Positions 25,283 through 34,141 of a DNA stretch of 45,747 nucleotides are shown piece after piece. Location: contig JAFQGI010000003.1 of NCBI GenBank assembly GCA_017415515.1, positions 1 to 45,747 of the forward strand, written 5' to 3'. The DNA comes from Clostridia bacterium. Its GTDB lineage: Bacteria; Bacillota; Clostridia; Oscillospirales; Acutalibacteraceae. Position numbers and translations under genes: made by a program. The notes beneath the pieces are model-generated. The model saw nothing but the letters and a program-made list of their open reading frames with translations, searched no databases and was not told the DNA's origin. Every line of letters starts with the position of its first letter. The stretch's first letter is position 1.

Positions 25283-26434
25283 TTACCCCAACAAGCACAC
25301 ACAATGGGCGGCGATGCCCTCGCCGCTGCCGGTAAAGCCCAGCCCCTCCTCGGTGGTGGCCTTGACGCTGACGCAGGTCACGTCCACGCCGCAGGCATCG
25401 GCGATGATCTGCCGCATTTGGGGGATGTGGGGTGCCAACTTGGGACGTTGACACAGAATGGTGGCGTCGATGTTGCCAATGTGGTAGCCGTCCTCGCCCA
25501 CACGCTCTACGACTCTTCTGAGTAGCGCCACGCTGTCCGCCCCCTTGTAGGCAGGGTCGTTGTCGGGGAACAGCTTGCCGATGTCGCCCAGGGCAGCGGC
25601 GCCCAGCAGGGCGTCCATCACCGCGTGGGTGAGCACGTCGGCGTCGGAGTGGCCCAGCAGGCCTTTTTCATACTCGATTTTTACACCGCCGAGGATGAGG
25701 TCGCGCCCCTCCACCAAGCGATGCACGTCGTATCCGTGTCCGATGCGCATGGGTTTTTCCTCCTTCATCAGCGCTTTCGCCAGCTGAATGTCCTCCGGCG
25801 TGGTGAGTTTCAGGTTGGTGTCCAGACCTGCCACCAGTTTCACAGCGTGTCCCGCCGCCTCCATCAGTTGGCAGTCGTCGGTGTAGTCCTTGCCCGCCGC
25901 CATCGCCGCCTTCATGGCGGCGCACAGGGCGGCGCGGTCAAACACCTGGGGTGTCTGCACCCGCCACAGATTGGCGCGGTCGGGGGTGTCGATGATGACC
26001 CCGTCTTCATTGGTGCGTTTGAGGGTGTCCTTTACCGGCACCGCCACCGCGGCTGCGCCGCACTCTGCCGCCGTGGCGATCACAGCGGCTACGGTGTCGG
26101 GGTCAATCAGCGGTCGTGCGCCGTCGTGGACACCCACCATGGTGGCCTTGGCCGGCAACGCCGCCAAGCCATTGGCTACCGACTGCTGTCGGGTGGCGCC
26201 GCCTGCCACGATACGGGTCAGCTTGCTCACCCTCGCCTCTTTGGCTTGGGCGGCGAAGGTATCAATGTCTTCCTCACGGGCGATGAGCAGAATCTCGTCT
26301 ACCGCCTCCACCTGCTGGATCGCCAGCAGGGTATGAATCAGCACGGGATACTGTCCCAGTTTAATATGCTGTTTGGGTTGTCCCATTCGGGTGGAGCCGC
26401 CGGCGGCAGCCACCATCATCACGGTGTAGGGCAT
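25283..26434 (-). CDS. ispDF: Bifunctional MEP cytidylyltransferase / MECDP synthase (IspDF)
   Basis: A 383-residue fusion covering two steps of the MEP isoprenoid pathway. Residues 1-225 are IspD ([48 protein letters not shown]). Residues about 228-383 are IspF ([69 protein letters not shown]). IspE, which acts between them, is not encoded nearby. The ATG at 26434 has AAGGAGG at 8 bp; upstream in-frame sequence is the intergenic repeat. The leader contains repeat copy D. Confidence 0.95.
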   Translation of the reverse strand: MPYTVMMVAAAGGSTRMGQPKQHIKLGQYPVLIHTLLAIQQVEAVDEILLIAREEDIDTFAAQAKEARVSKLTRIVAGGATRQQSVANGLAALPAKATMVGVHDGARPLIDPDTVAAVIATAAECGAAAVAVPVKDTLKRTNEDGVIIDTPDRANLWRVQTPQVFDRAALCAAMKAAMAAGKDYTDDCQLMEAAGHAVKLVAGLDTNLKLTTPEDIQLAKALMKEEKPMRIGHGYDVHRLVEGRDLILGGVKIEYEKGLLGHSDADVLTHAVMDALLGAAALGDIGKLFPDNDPAYKGADSVALLRRVVERVGEDGYHIGNIDATILCQRPKLAPHIPQMRQIIADACGVDVTCVSVKATTEEGLGFTGSGEGIAAHCVCLLG

Positions 26435-26450
26435 AGATAAATCCTCCTTA

Positions 26451-26515
26451 GCCTTCCCCTTGAGGGGAAGGGGGACCGCCAAAGGCGGTGGATGAAGTGT
26501 AGCCGCGTAAGCGGC
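26451..26515 (+). repeat. Palindromic intergenic repeat, copy D, within the ispDF leader
   Basis: First stem GCCTTCCCCT/AGGGGAAGG, second stem ACCGCC-AAA-GGCGGT, third stem GCCGC-GTAA-GCGGC. It lies between the ispDF promoter and ribosome binding site, so it would be transcribed (antisense orientation) as most of the mRNA leader. It ends about 8 bp from the AAGGAGG. Confidence 0.8.
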
Positions 26516-26534
26516 GTCACCTTATTTATCTTCC

Positions 26535-26562
26535 ATTATAGCACACTTTTTTCAAAACACAA
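26535..26562 (-). promoter_or_regulatory. Promoter of ispDF
   Basis: Minus strand TTGTGT (26557-26562), 16-bp spacer, consensus TATAAT (26535-26540), with a GTGTGC spacer end. It is about 100 bp from the start codon. Confidence 0.6.
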
Positions 26563-26565
26563 CAA

Positions 26566-26597
26566 AAAAAGACCGCTCGGTTTTGAGCGGTCTTTTT
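26566..26597 (-). terminator. Terminator of pfkA
   Basis: 13-bp stem AAAAAGACCGCTC/GAGCGGTCTTTTT with a 6-base loop, 2 bp beyond the pfkA stop on the minus strand. Confidence 0.9.
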
Positions 26598-26599
26598 CA

Positions 26600-27562
26600 T
26601 CAAATATTGATCTCTTCGGCCATGCGGAACATCTTGGACTTGAAGGGCTTTTTCATCGCCAAAGCCTCGTCGATGTCATAGTCCATCAGGGTGTTGTTGT
26701 TGATGGCCACCACACGCTCGGTCTTACCCGCCATCAGCAGGTGGGCGGCGTAATAGCCCATCTGGCTGGCCAGGATGCGGTCACGGGCGCTGGGACGACC
26801 GCCACGCTGGACGTGACCCAGCACGGTGGCGCGGGTCTCCACGCCGGTGGCTTTCTCAATGTCCTTTGCCAGCTCGTCCACGTCGCCGATGCCCTCGGCC
26901 ACCATCACGATGAAGTGGTGCTTGCCCAGAGATTTGGTGTATTCCATACGGTCCACAATATCCTTCTGGAAATCGTAGGGAACCTCAGGCACGATGATAC
27001 TGGTGGCACCGGCGGCCATACCGGCGCCCAGCGCCAGCCAGCCGGCGTGACGACCCATAACCTCAACGACGCTGCAACGGTCGTGGGAGGCGCAGGTGTC
27101 CCGCAGCTTATCCACCAGATCCACTACGGTGTTGGTGGCGGTGTCATAGCCGATGGTGTATTCACAGCAGCCGATGTCGTTGTCGATGGTGCAGGGGATG
27201 CAGATGCAGTTGATGCCCTGCTGAGAGAGCTTCTGTGCGCCGCGGAAGGAGCCGTCGCCGCCGCAGACCACCACGCCGTCGATGCCGCGCTTGCGGCAGT
27301 TCTCCGCCGCCTTCTGCTGCCCCTCCAGAGTCATAAACTCGGGGCTGCGGGCAGTAAACAGCATGGTGCCGCCCTGTTGCAGAATATTCGAGACCGAGCG
27401 CAGGGTCATGGGCACCATCTCGTCCTTGATCAGGCCGTTGTAGCCACGGATGACGCCGTATACCTCGATGCCTGCGTTGAGGGCGGTACGCACCACAGCG
27501 CGCACAGCCGCATTCATGCCCGGGGCATCGCCGCCGCTGGTCAGAACAGCAATTTTTCTCAT
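26600..27562 (-). CDS. pfkA: 6-phosphofructokinase (ATP-dependent)
   Basis: A 320-residue PfkA that phosphorylates fructose 6-phosphate in glycolysis. The ATP site KIAVLTSGGDAPGMNAAVR, CGGDGSFRGAQ, the catalytic segment PCTIDNDIGCCEYTIGYDTA, EVMGRHAGWLAL and QRGGRPSARDR are all present. The Gly in GGDGS (not Asp) fits an ATP- rather than pyrophosphate-dependent enzyme. AAAGGAG precedes the ATG. It appears monocistronic with its own promoter and terminator. Confidence 0.97.
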   Translation of the reverse strand: MRKIAVLTSGGDAPGMNAAVRAVVRTALNAGIEVYGVIRGYNGLIKDEMVPMTLRSVSNILQQGGTMLFTARSPEFMTLEGQQKAAENCRKRGIDGVVVCGGDGSFRGAQKLSQQGINCICIPCTIDNDIGCCEYTIGYDTATNTVVDLVDKLRDTCASHDRCSVVEVMGRHAGWLALGAGMAAGATSIIVPEVPYDFQKDIVDRMEYTKSLGKHHFIVMVAEGIGDVDELAKDIEKATGVETRATVLGHVQRGGRPSARDRILASQMGYYAAHLLMAGKTERVVAINNNTLMDYDIDEALAMKKPFKSKMFRMAEEINI

Positions 27563-27604
27563 AGTTATCGCTCCTTTGTCACGAAAGACAGGTTTACAGG
27601 TAAT

Positions 27605-27648
27605 ATTCTATCCATAGAAATAGGCTATGACAATGGAAATATTTGTCA
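27605..27648 (-). promoter_or_regulatory. Promoter and possible operator of pfkA
   Basis: Minus strand TTGTCA (27628-27633), 17-bp spacer, TAGAAT (27605-27610). The -35 forms one arm of an inverted repeat TGACAA(N9)TTGTCA spanning 27628-27648, a plausible repressor site. Confidence 0.5.
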
Positions 27649-27674
27649 CCTATATGGATTTTTGTTGCATTGTC

Positions 27675-28529
27675 TTATTCCGCACAACCATAGGTTTTGG
27701 CGGCTGTGAGGGTGTTTTTCATCAGCATGGCGATGGTCATAGGGCCCACGCCGCCGGGTACGGGGGTGATGGCGCCGGCGATGGGTTCCACCGCGGCAAA
27801 GTCCACGTCGCCGCAGAGCTTGCCGTTTTCGTCCCGATTGATGCCCACGTCAATGACGGTGGCACCCGCCTTCACCATGTCGGCGGTGACGAATTTGGCC
27901 CGTCCCACCGCCGCCACCAGGATGTCTGCCTGACGGCAGATCTCCGCCAGATTTTTGGTGCGGGAGTGGCAGATGGTGACGGTGCCGTTTTCCTGCAACA
28001 GCAGCATGGCCATGGGCTTGCCCACGATGTTGCTGCGGCCGATGACCACACAGTGCTTGCCCTCCACGGTGATGTTGCTACGATGGATCAGCTCCATCAC
28101 GCCCGCAGGGGTGCAGGGCAGGAAATGCTGGTCACCGATCATGATGTGTCCCACGTTCTCGGCGTGGAAAGCGTCCACGTCCTTTTTGGGGTCGATGGCG
28201 GCGATCACCGCGCCGTCGTCCAAGCCCTTGGGGAGGGGGAGCTGGCACAGGATGCCGTGGATGTCGGAGCGCTGGTTCAGCTCGTGCACCACCGCCAAGA
28301 GTTCCTCCTGGGTGGTGGTGGCGGGCAGATTGATCTGCTCGCCGTAAAAGCCCACTTCTTCGCAGGCCTTTTGCTTGTTGCGCACGTAGGTCTGGCTGGC
28401 GGGGTCATCGCCCACCAAAATCACCGCCAGACCGGGGGTGATGCCTTTTTCTTTCAGAAGCGCCGTCTCGGCGGCGATTTCGCCGCGGAGGGAGGCGGCA
28501 ATCTCTTTGCCGTTAATTCGCTGTGCCAT
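27675..28529 (-). CDS. folD: Methylenetetrahydrofolate dehydrogenase / methenyl-THF cyclohydrolase
   Basis: A 284-residue bifunctional folate enzyme. Visible are [20 protein letters not shown] (with the catalytic Tyr and Lys), [17 protein letters not shown], the NADP-binding [17 protein letters not shown], and [18 protein letters not shown] near the C-terminus. Its start lies 17 bp inside the end of lgt, with GAGGAGG in the lgt tail. Last gene of the mtnN-ymfF-ymfH-lgt-folD operon. Confidence 0.96.
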   Translation of the reverse strand: MAQRINGKEIAASLRGEIAAETALLKEKGITPGLAVILVGDDPASQTYVRNKQKACEEVGFYGEQINLPATTTQEELLAVVHELNQRSDIHGILCQLPLPKGLDDGAVIAAIDPKKDVDAFHAENVGHIMIGDQHFLPCTPAGVMELIHRSNITVEGKHCVVIGRSNIVGKPMAMLLLQENGTVTICHSRTKNLAEICRQADILVAAVGRAKFVTADMVKAGATVIDVGINRDENGKLCGDVDFAAVEPIAGAITPVPGGVGPMTIAMLMKNTLTAAKTYGCAE

Positions 28530-29484
28530 CGGTGTCCTCCTCGGTGGTGTCGGGGGTGGTTTCGGCTTGGATTTCGACTTCTTCCGTGGCTTCCTCTTGG
28601 GTGTCGCCTTCGTCTTTGACCGCGATCACCAGCGCCGTGGGCAGGGAGAGGGAATACCGCCGCAGCACGAAGAACAGCACTACACCCAGCAGAATGGCAA
28701 GGATCGCCACCAACTGGGAGGTGCGCATGGTGCCCGCCATCAGGCTGTCGGTGCGCAGGCTTTCAATGGCGAAGCGACCGGCGCCGTACCATACCATATA
28801 GCCGCAGAAGATCATACCGTCAAAGCGGCGCACAATCCGCTTAGAGAGGATATGTAGCAGCACGAAGCCGAGGATGCACCACAGCGACTCATACAGGAAG
28901 GTGGGATGCACCGGCTGGGTGGGGTCATATCCGCTACCGTTGTAGCCGGCTTGGATGATGTCGCCGGTCATAGCCCAGGGCAGGTCGGTGTTGCCGCCGA
29001 AGGCCTCTTGGTTAAAGAAGTTGCCCCAGCGGCCAATGCTCTGACCGATGAGAAAGCCCAATGCGGTCAGATCGAACATGGCCCAAATTTTCACCTTGCG
29101 TAGCTTGCACATCAGCGGCCCGAAGACGAAGGCCACGATGATGCCGCCGTAGATGCCGAGACCGCCCTCCCATACTTTGAGGATGGAGATGGGGTCGGCC
29201 AAATACTCCGCCACGCTGTCGCTGAAAAAGACATAGTAGAGGCGAGCACCGACAAAGGCTACGGGCACGGTGAGCAACGCCACGTCGATCATGCGGTCGG
29301 GGTCGATGCCGAATTCTTCAGCCCGTTTGAGGCCGTAGAGGACGGCTAACAGGAAGCCGACGGCAATCAGAAGACCGTACCATTTGATAGAGAGATCACC
29401 AAACAGATGGATGGAGTCGTTGATGTGAAATTTCCAACCCAAGTTAGGAAACTCAATGAAGGAGGATAGGGTGGTGATAGGCAT
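28513..29484 (-). CDS. lgt: Prolipoprotein diacylglyceryl transferase
   Basis: A 323-residue polytopic membrane enzyme that attaches diacylglycerol to the lipobox cysteine of prolipoproteins. The family signature [14 protein letters not shown] lies near residue 150, with [10 protein letters not shown] and [15 protein letters not shown] before it. After the last helix an acidic Glu/Thr-rich cytoplasmic tail of about 40 residues follows, longer than in E. coli. AAAGGGG precedes the ATG. It starts 15 bp after ymfH. Confidence 0.95.
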   Translation of the reverse strand: MPITTLSSFIEFPNLGWKFHINDSIHLFGDLSIKWYGLLIAVGFLLAVLYGLKRAEEFGIDPDRMIDVALLTVPVAFVGARLYYVFFSDSVAEYLADPISILKVWEGGLGIYGGIIVAFVFGPLMCKLRKVKIWAMFDLTALGFLIGQSIGRWGNFFNQEAFGGNTDLPWAMTGDIIQAGYNGSGYDPTQPVHPTFLYESLWCILGFVLLHILSKRIVRRFDGMIFCGYMVWYGAGRFAIESLRTDSLMAGTMRTSQLVAILAILLGVVLFFVLRRYSLSLPTALVIAVKDEGDTQEEATEEVEIQAETTPDTTEEDTDGTAN

Positions 29485-29499
29485 ACCGATTCCCCTTTC

Positions 29500-30759
29500 T
29501 TACAATGGATTGACCACCGACAGGGTGCAGGCGGTGGGGTCGAAACGTGTTTTCAGCTGATCGGCGATCTCCTCGGCGGTGATGGCAGCCAGCGCATCCA
29601 GCTCGGACAGGGGCTCCACGCCGTCCACCAGATGGGAGAGGATCAGCTCGGCGCAGTCGGAGGGATCGTCCAGACCCGCCACCAATCGACCGTAGGCACC
29701 GCGACGCACCGCTTCCACGGCGGCGGCGTCCAAGCCCTCGGCTTGCAGACGGGTGATTTCATCGGCAATCAGCTCTTTCACTCGCTTGGGGTCGGCGCTT
29801 TCGCCGCCGACCAGCCAAATGCCATAGTCGGGGCCGCCGAAGTATTCCACCTCAAACTGGTCGTTGATGAGTCCCTCGTCCATTAAGCGGGTGTAGAGGG
29901 GGCTGGATTTCCCGCTGATGAGGTCAATGAGCATACGGGCGCCCGCCAGCGTCTTGGGGGTGTGGTTGACCACCGGCTCCTTGAAGCCGATGTAGAACAA
30001 GGGGGCGGACACCGCCATCTTGTCCTCCACATACCCTTGGGCGGCGGTGGCAGGCTCCTCGATGGTATAGTTGTCCGGCACCCATTCTTCGGCGGGCTTC
30101 AACAGGCGGTCGCAGGCATCCATCACCTCGTCGGGGGTGATGCGGCCGGCCACCACCAGCACCATATTGTGCAGGTTATAGTAGCGGTAGTAGCAGCGAT
30201 ACAGCAGTTCGGGGGTGATCTTAGCGATGGATTCCACCGTGCCGGCGATGTCCACGCGGACAGGGTGGTTGTGGAACAACCCCCCCAGCATATTGAACAG
30301 CACGCGTCGACCGGGCATATCCTCGCCCATGCGAATCTCCTGCCCGATGATGCCCTGCTCCTTCTGCACCGTTTCGGGGGTGAAGTAGGGGTCCTGCACG
30401 AAATTCAGCAGGATATCCAGGCTGGGCAGAATGTTTTCGGAAGCGTGAAACAGATAGGCGGTGCGGTCAAAGGTGGTGTAGGCGTTGGCGTTGGCGCCGG
30501 TCTCTGCAAACTGGCGGAAGGCGTCGCCTTGCTCACTCTCAAACAGTTTGTGCTCCAAATAGTGGGCGATGCCCTCCGGCACCTCCTCGGTGCCGCCGTC
30601 GGCGGTGGGGAGGATGTTGTAGATGGAGCCGTATTTGGTGGCGAACACCGCATAGGCGGAGGAAGCCTCCGGCATGGGCCACACCACGACCTGCAGGCCG
30701 CTTTTATGGGTCTCGGTATAGAGGGTATCTCCTAACAGGGGATGTTTCCAAGCGTTCAT
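29500..30759 (-). CDS. ymfH: M16 family peptidase, YmfH-type (EF-P modification-associated)
   Basis: A 419-residue pitrilysin/M16-family protein. The inverted zinc motif HxxEH is present as HYLEHKLFE near residue 65, with the downstream Glu expected in ILPSLDILLNFVQDP-side helices. The second M16 half carries YIGFKEPV and YTRLMDEGLINDQFEVEYF. In Bacillus, YmfF and YmfH are linked to 5-aminopentanol modification of EF-P; that link is from the literature and untested here. Its start overlaps the stop of ymfF (ATGA). GAGGAGG serves as ribosome binding site. Confidence 0.85.
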   Translation of the reverse strand: MNAWKHPLLGDTLYTETHKSGLQVVVWPMPEASSAYAVFATKYGSIYNILPTADGGTEEVPEGIAHYLEHKLFESEQGDAFRQFAETGANANAYTTFDRTAYLFHASENILPSLDILLNFVQDPYFTPETVQKEQGIIGQEIRMGEDMPGRRVLFNMLGGLFHNHPVRVDIAGTVESIAKITPELLYRCYYRYYNLHNMVLVVAGRITPDEVMDACDRLLKPAEEWVPDNYTIEEPATAAQGYVEDKMAVSAPLFYIGFKEPVVNHTPKTLAGARMLIDLISGKSSPLYTRLMDEGLINDQFEVEYFGGPDYGIWLVGGESADPKRVKELIADEITRLQAEGLDAAAVEAVRRGAYGRLVAGLDDPSDCAELILSHLVDGVEPLSELDALAAITAEEIADQLKTRFDPTACTLSVVNPL

Positions 30760-32033
30760 TCTGCCACCTCCTCATCGTTGGGCATCAGCATATACAGCGA
30801 ATCAAAATGGGTCAGGCGGGCGGCACGGCACACATCGTCACGGGTGACCTCCAACGCCTTGGCGCGCATCTGGTCGGGGGTGTGATAGTTGTCGTAAACG
30901 GTCTGACCGATATAGAAGTTTTCCAGTGCGTCCGCGTTGTCGCAGGCGGAGGAATACCGCTGGATCAGGCAACGGCGGGCGGCCTCCAGCTCGTCATCGG
31001 AGAAATTGCCTTCCCGGATGGCATCCAGTTGCTTCAGAATTTCTTCCTGTGCCTCGTCGGCGTTTTCGGGCTGGATGCCGCTGTCCACCAGCACGATGCC
31101 GGCGTAGCGGTCGTAGGTGGAAGCGCAATAATAGCACAGGCTCTTTTCCTCGCGCACGTGGGTGAACAGCAGGGAGGTGGCACAGCCGCCCCACAGGGTG
31201 TTCATCAGCTGGGCGGCCACGATGTCGCCGTCCGGCTCGGTGGCCGCGATGCGGAAGCCCAGCACCAGCTTGGCCTGGCTGACCTGCATGGTCTCGGTTA
31301 GTTTGCTTTCTTTGATGGCAAAGGCGGTGTCGGCGTTGACGATGGCCACCGGGCGCTCACCCAGGGCGGCGAAGCGATTGTTCAGCTCGCGGGTCAGGGC
31401 GGCGGGGTCGTCGGCGCTTTGATACAGCCAGTGAATGTTGGCCTCGGCCAGCATCCGTTTACGGGCGGCCTCGGCAGCGGCGGGGGTCAGCGCGTTGACC
31501 GTCTCCTCGGTGCCGTTGGGGTTATAGCTGAAAGGATGATCGGGGCACAGCAGCTCCTCGCACCGCTGGCGGGCGTACAGGCGCTTGTTGTTCACTTCGC
31601 CCTGCAACCGCTCCAGCAGACAACGCTGCTCCTGCGCAAAGGCATCGGCGGGGAAGACCCCTTCCTCCAACGCCGGGTCAAACAGCATATCCAGCAGCAG
31701 GTTGGTGCAGGCGGCGGTCAGGTCGCTGCCATCCAGCGTATAACGGCGGTTGAGATAGCTGATGGAGAAGGCCAGCAGCTGCCAGCCGCCCAGACGGAAG
31801 ATCTCTCCCTGTACGGTGGCACCGTACAGCTCATCCAGACGGCGGCTGAACCGCGCCAGGGTGGGATAGGCGGCACAGCTGCGGGTCAACAGACCCGGCA
31901 GAATGGCATATTCCGCCGCCGTTTCCTGCCGCAGGGGCAGGGCGAACACACCGGTCAACCGATCGGTGCGGAAGGATTGCTCCGAGAGATGGAGCAAGGT
32001 CATTTTATGAGACAATTCCACGGGATAAGGCAT
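30756..32033 (-). CDS. ymfF: M16 family peptidase-like protein, YmfF-type
   Basis: A 425-residue M16-fold protein without an HxxEH zinc motif. In its place stands LPGLLTRSCAAYPTLARFSR followed by RLDELYGATV, the layout of the inactive YmfF partner. The C-terminal half contains SLCYYCASTYDRYAGIVLVD, a typical M16 segment. It presumably pairs with the YmfH-type protein downstream, as inactive/active M16 pairs do. AAAGGAGG lies 7 bp before the ATG, 30 bp after mtnN. Confidence 0.85.
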   Translation of the reverse strand: MPYPVELSHKMTLLHLSEQSFRTDRLTGVFALPLRQETAAEYAILPGLLTRSCAAYPTLARFSRRLDELYGATVQGEIFRLGGWQLLAFSISYLNRRYTLDGSDLTAACTNLLLDMLFDPALEEGVFPADAFAQEQRCLLERLQGEVNNKRLYARQRCEELLCPDHPFSYNPNGTEETVNALTPAAAEAARKRMLAEANIHWLYQSADDPAALTRELNNRFAALGERPVAIVNADTAFAIKESKLTETMQVSQAKLVLGFRIAATEPDGDIVAAQLMNTLWGGCATSLLFTHVREEKSLCYYCASTYDRYAGIVLVDSGIQPENADEAQEEILKQLDAIREGNFSDDELEAARRCLIQRYSSACDNADALENFYIGQTVYDNYHTPDQMRAKALEVTRDDVCRAARLTHFDSLYMLMPNDEEVAE

Positions 32034-32063
32034 AGTATTTCCTCCTTTTCGGGTTGCGTTTCG

Positions 32064-32771
32064 TTACAGATGTTTCAGCAAGGCGACGGTGATGTCCCCT
32101 GCCAGCTTTCCTGCGTATTGTTCCAATTCGTCAAAAGAGATATTGGCTTGATGCTCTGCCAAGTCGGAGATGGTACGCAAAATCACAAAGGGTACGCCGT
32201 TGGCAACGGCGGTCTGGGCGATGGCGGCACCCTCCATCTCGGCGGCGGCGGCACCGAAGCCGTCCCGCAGCTGTGCTTTCAGGGCGCTGTCGTCCACGAA
32301 GACGTCGCCGCTGGCGACGATGCCGTCGATGGCCTTGCTGCCGTCAGGTAACACTGCTTCGGCAGCTTTTCTCGCCTTGTCGCACAGCGCCTCGTCGGCG
32401 ACAAACAGCGTCGGCTTTTGGTCGTCTTCACCGTACATAAATCCTCTGGCGTGACCGAAGGCGGTGATGTCAAAGTCGTGTTGCAGGGCGGCGGTGGCGA
32501 TCACCAGATCCTTCACCGCCAAGCGTGCATCCAAGCCACCTGCCATACCGGTGTTCAGAAGAGCGTCCACGCCAAAGCTATCTATGAGCATTTGGGCGGT
32601 GATGGCGGCGGCGACTTTGCCGATGCCGCTTTGCACCACAACCACTTCTTTTCCTGCCAAAGTACCCTCCGCAAAGCGGCGGCCTGCCTTTTCGTGGTAG
32701 GTGACACCCTCCATGCGGGCAATGAGGTTTTGCACCTCGGATTCCATGGCACCGATGATGCCCATTCGCAT
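32064..32771 (-). CDS. mtnN: 5'-methylthioadenosine/S-adenosylhomocysteine nucleosidase
   Basis: A 235-residue nucleosidase that removes adenine from methylthioadenosine and S-adenosylhomocysteine. GIIGAMESEVQNLI is the family start; VVVQSGIGKVAAAI, NTGMAGGLD, ATAALQHDFDITAFGH, EMEGAAIAQTA and ILRTISDLAE follow. GGGAGAG is 8 bp from the ATG chosen. First gene of a five-gene operon; it connects to the metYA genes only metabolically. Confidence 0.94.
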   Translation of the reverse strand: MRMGIIGAMESEVQNLIARMEGVTYHEKAGRRFAEGTLAGKEVVVVQSGIGKVAAAITAQMLIDSFGVDALLNTGMAGGLDARLAVKDLVIATAALQHDFDITAFGHARGFMYGEDDQKPTLFVADEALCDKARKAAEAVLPDGSKAIDGIVASGDVFVDDSALKAQLRDGFGAAAAEMEGAAIAQTAVANGVPFVILRTISDLAEHQANISFDELEQYAGKLAGDITVALLKHL

Positions 32772-32787
32772 ACGACATACTCTCCCT

Positions 32788-32834
32788 TATACTTTACTGT
32801 CCTATACTTTACCATATTTTACCCCATTATGCAA
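32788..32834 (-). promoter_or_regulatory. Promoter of the mtnN-folD operon with direct repeats
   Basis: Minus strand TTGCAT (32829-32834), 17-bp spacer, TAAAGT (32806-32811). On the plus strand TATACTTTAC occurs at 32788-32797 and 32803-32812 with a degenerate third copy (TATTTTAC, 32815-32822), covering the -10 and the likely start site. Confidence 0.5.
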
Positions 32835-32909
32835 TCCTTATTTGATTCAATCAAAAAAATTCACAAATTCTTCTTCCCTTTTTTCGCGGACTGTGTTATA
32901 CTGATTGGG

Positions 32910-32939
32910 TTGAAAATAGGACAATGCTTATGGTATAGT
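32910..32939 (+). promoter_or_regulatory. Promoter of the WYL regulator gene
   Basis: TTGAAA (32910-32915), 18-bp spacer, TATAGT (32934-32939). A second candidate extended -10 (TGT-TATACT) lies at 32894-32902. The leader of about 190 bases contains two hairpins, TAATAC/GTATTA (33010-33024) and AACCGCT/AGCGGTT (33078-33097). Confidence 0.5.
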
Positions 32940-33072
32940 AACCACTGATGAAATCTTGTTTGCCGTTCTCGGTGGCTATTTTTCCGCCAACATCGCCCAA
33001 AATGCTCAGTAATACATCCAGTATTACCTGCGCTTTTGGGCTTCCTTGGCGAAAAAACTATCGTACCGATAA
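32920..33072 (+). pseudogene. Possible degenerate small gene fragment
   Basis: A reading frame opened by TAG at 32917-32919 encodes TTDEILFAVLGGYFSANIAQ and NAQ. It then meets TAA at 33010-33012 and continues YIQYYLRFWASLAKKLSYR to a second TAA at 33070. The amino-acid texture is protein-like on both sides of the first stop, but there is no start codon with a ribosome binding site. It could equally be non-coding leader of the WYL gene. The rest of the 361-bp gap 32772-33132 holds only promoters. Confidence 0.25.
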
Positions 33073-33132
33073 CAGCAAACCGCTTTCATCAGCGGTTACG
33101 AAATAGTAAATTCTTTAAGGCGGAGGTGCGTT

Positions 33133-34122
33133 ATGGCACGGCAAGCCAACCAAAAATTGAAGATGCTGTACCTTTTGGAGATCCTCCGCCGTGAGACGGA
33201 TGAGGAGCACCCCCTGAGCCTCAAACAGATCATTGATCTGCTGGCACAAAAGGGTATCTCTGCCGAACGCAAAAGCCTCTACGACGACATCGAGCAGCTC
33301 CGCCTGATGGGGGAGGACATCGTCGCCGTCCGTGACACCACGGTGCGCTATTACATTGGCGAGCGCACCTTGGATATGCCTCAGCTTCGGCTGTTGGTGG
33401 ATGCGGTGCAATCCTCCAAGTTCATCACGCGGAAGAAGAGCGAGGAGCTGATCCGCCGCTTAGAGAGCCTGACCAGCCGTCACTTGGCAGGGCAGTTGCA
33501 ACGGGAGGTGCTGGTTTCGGGTCGCATCAAGACCATGAACGAGAGCATCTTCTACAACGTGGACAGCCTGCAATCCGCGATGGCGGCGGGCAAGCAGGTC
33601 ACCTTCCAATATTTCGATTGGGGGATGGATAAACAGCAGCACCTGCGCCACGACGGCGCACTGTACACTCTCAGCCCCTGGGCGCTGGTGTGGGACGATG
33701 AGAATTATTACCTCGTGGCGTACAACAGTACCACCGAAACCCTCCGCCATTATCGGGTGGACCGTATGCTTCGCATCTGCGTCACCGATCTTCCTCGTGA
33801 GGGCGAGGAGGCCTTCCGCCGTCAGGATATGGCGGCGTACAGCCGCAAGACCTTCGGTATGTTCGGCGGTCAGGAGCAGTGGGTCACCCTCCGCTGTCAC
33901 AAGCGAATGGTGGGCATCATCCTGGATCAGTTCGGTACCGACACCCCCCTCATTCCGGACGGAGAAGAGCATTTCACCGCCCGTGTGCCGGTGGTGGTCA
34001 GCCCGCCCTTCTTCGCGTGGCTGTCGGGCTTTGAGCGGGATATCCGTTTGATTGCCCCCGCTACGGTGGCTGAGGAATACGTGGCTTATCTTACCGATAT
34101 TTTGACCGGCTATGCCGATTGA
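33133..34122 (+). CDS. WYL-domain transcriptional regulator
   Basis: A 329-residue regulator. It has an N-terminal winged helix (LKMLYLLEILRRETDEEHPL, LKQIIDLLAQKG, RKSLYDDIEQLRLMG). A central WYL domain follows (VTFQYFDW, YTLSPWALVWDDENYYLVAY, LRHYRVDRMLRI), then the WCX-type C-terminal extension. WYL domains bind ligands, in some cases nucleic acids or nucleotides; the effector here is unknown. GGAGGTG precedes the ATG. It is followed by the DUF1385 gene 19 bp downstream. Confidence 0.9.
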   Translation: MARQANQKLKMLYLLEILRRETDEEHPLSLKQIIDLLAQKGISAERKSLYDDIEQLRLMGEDIVAVRDTTVRYYIGERTLDMPQLRLLVDAVQSSKFITRKKSEELIRRLESLTSRHLAGQLQREVLVSGRIKTMNESIFYNVDSLQSAMAAGKQVTFQYFDWGMDKQQHLRHDGALYTLSPWALVWDDENYYLVAYNSTTETLRHYRVDRMLRICVTDLPREGEEAFRRQDMAAYSRKTFGMFGGQEQWVTLRCHKRMVGIILDQFGTDTPLIPDGEEHFTARVPVVVSPPFFAWLSGFERDIRLIAPATVAEEYVAYLTDILTGYAD

Positions 34123-34141
34123 TAAAGAAAGGATTTTCGTT

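Noticed and set aside
32948-33106. 52-residue ORF starting MKSCLPFSVAIFPPTSPKM
   Set aside because: No ribosome binding site and unconvincing composition; it overlaps another frame that looks more protein-like.
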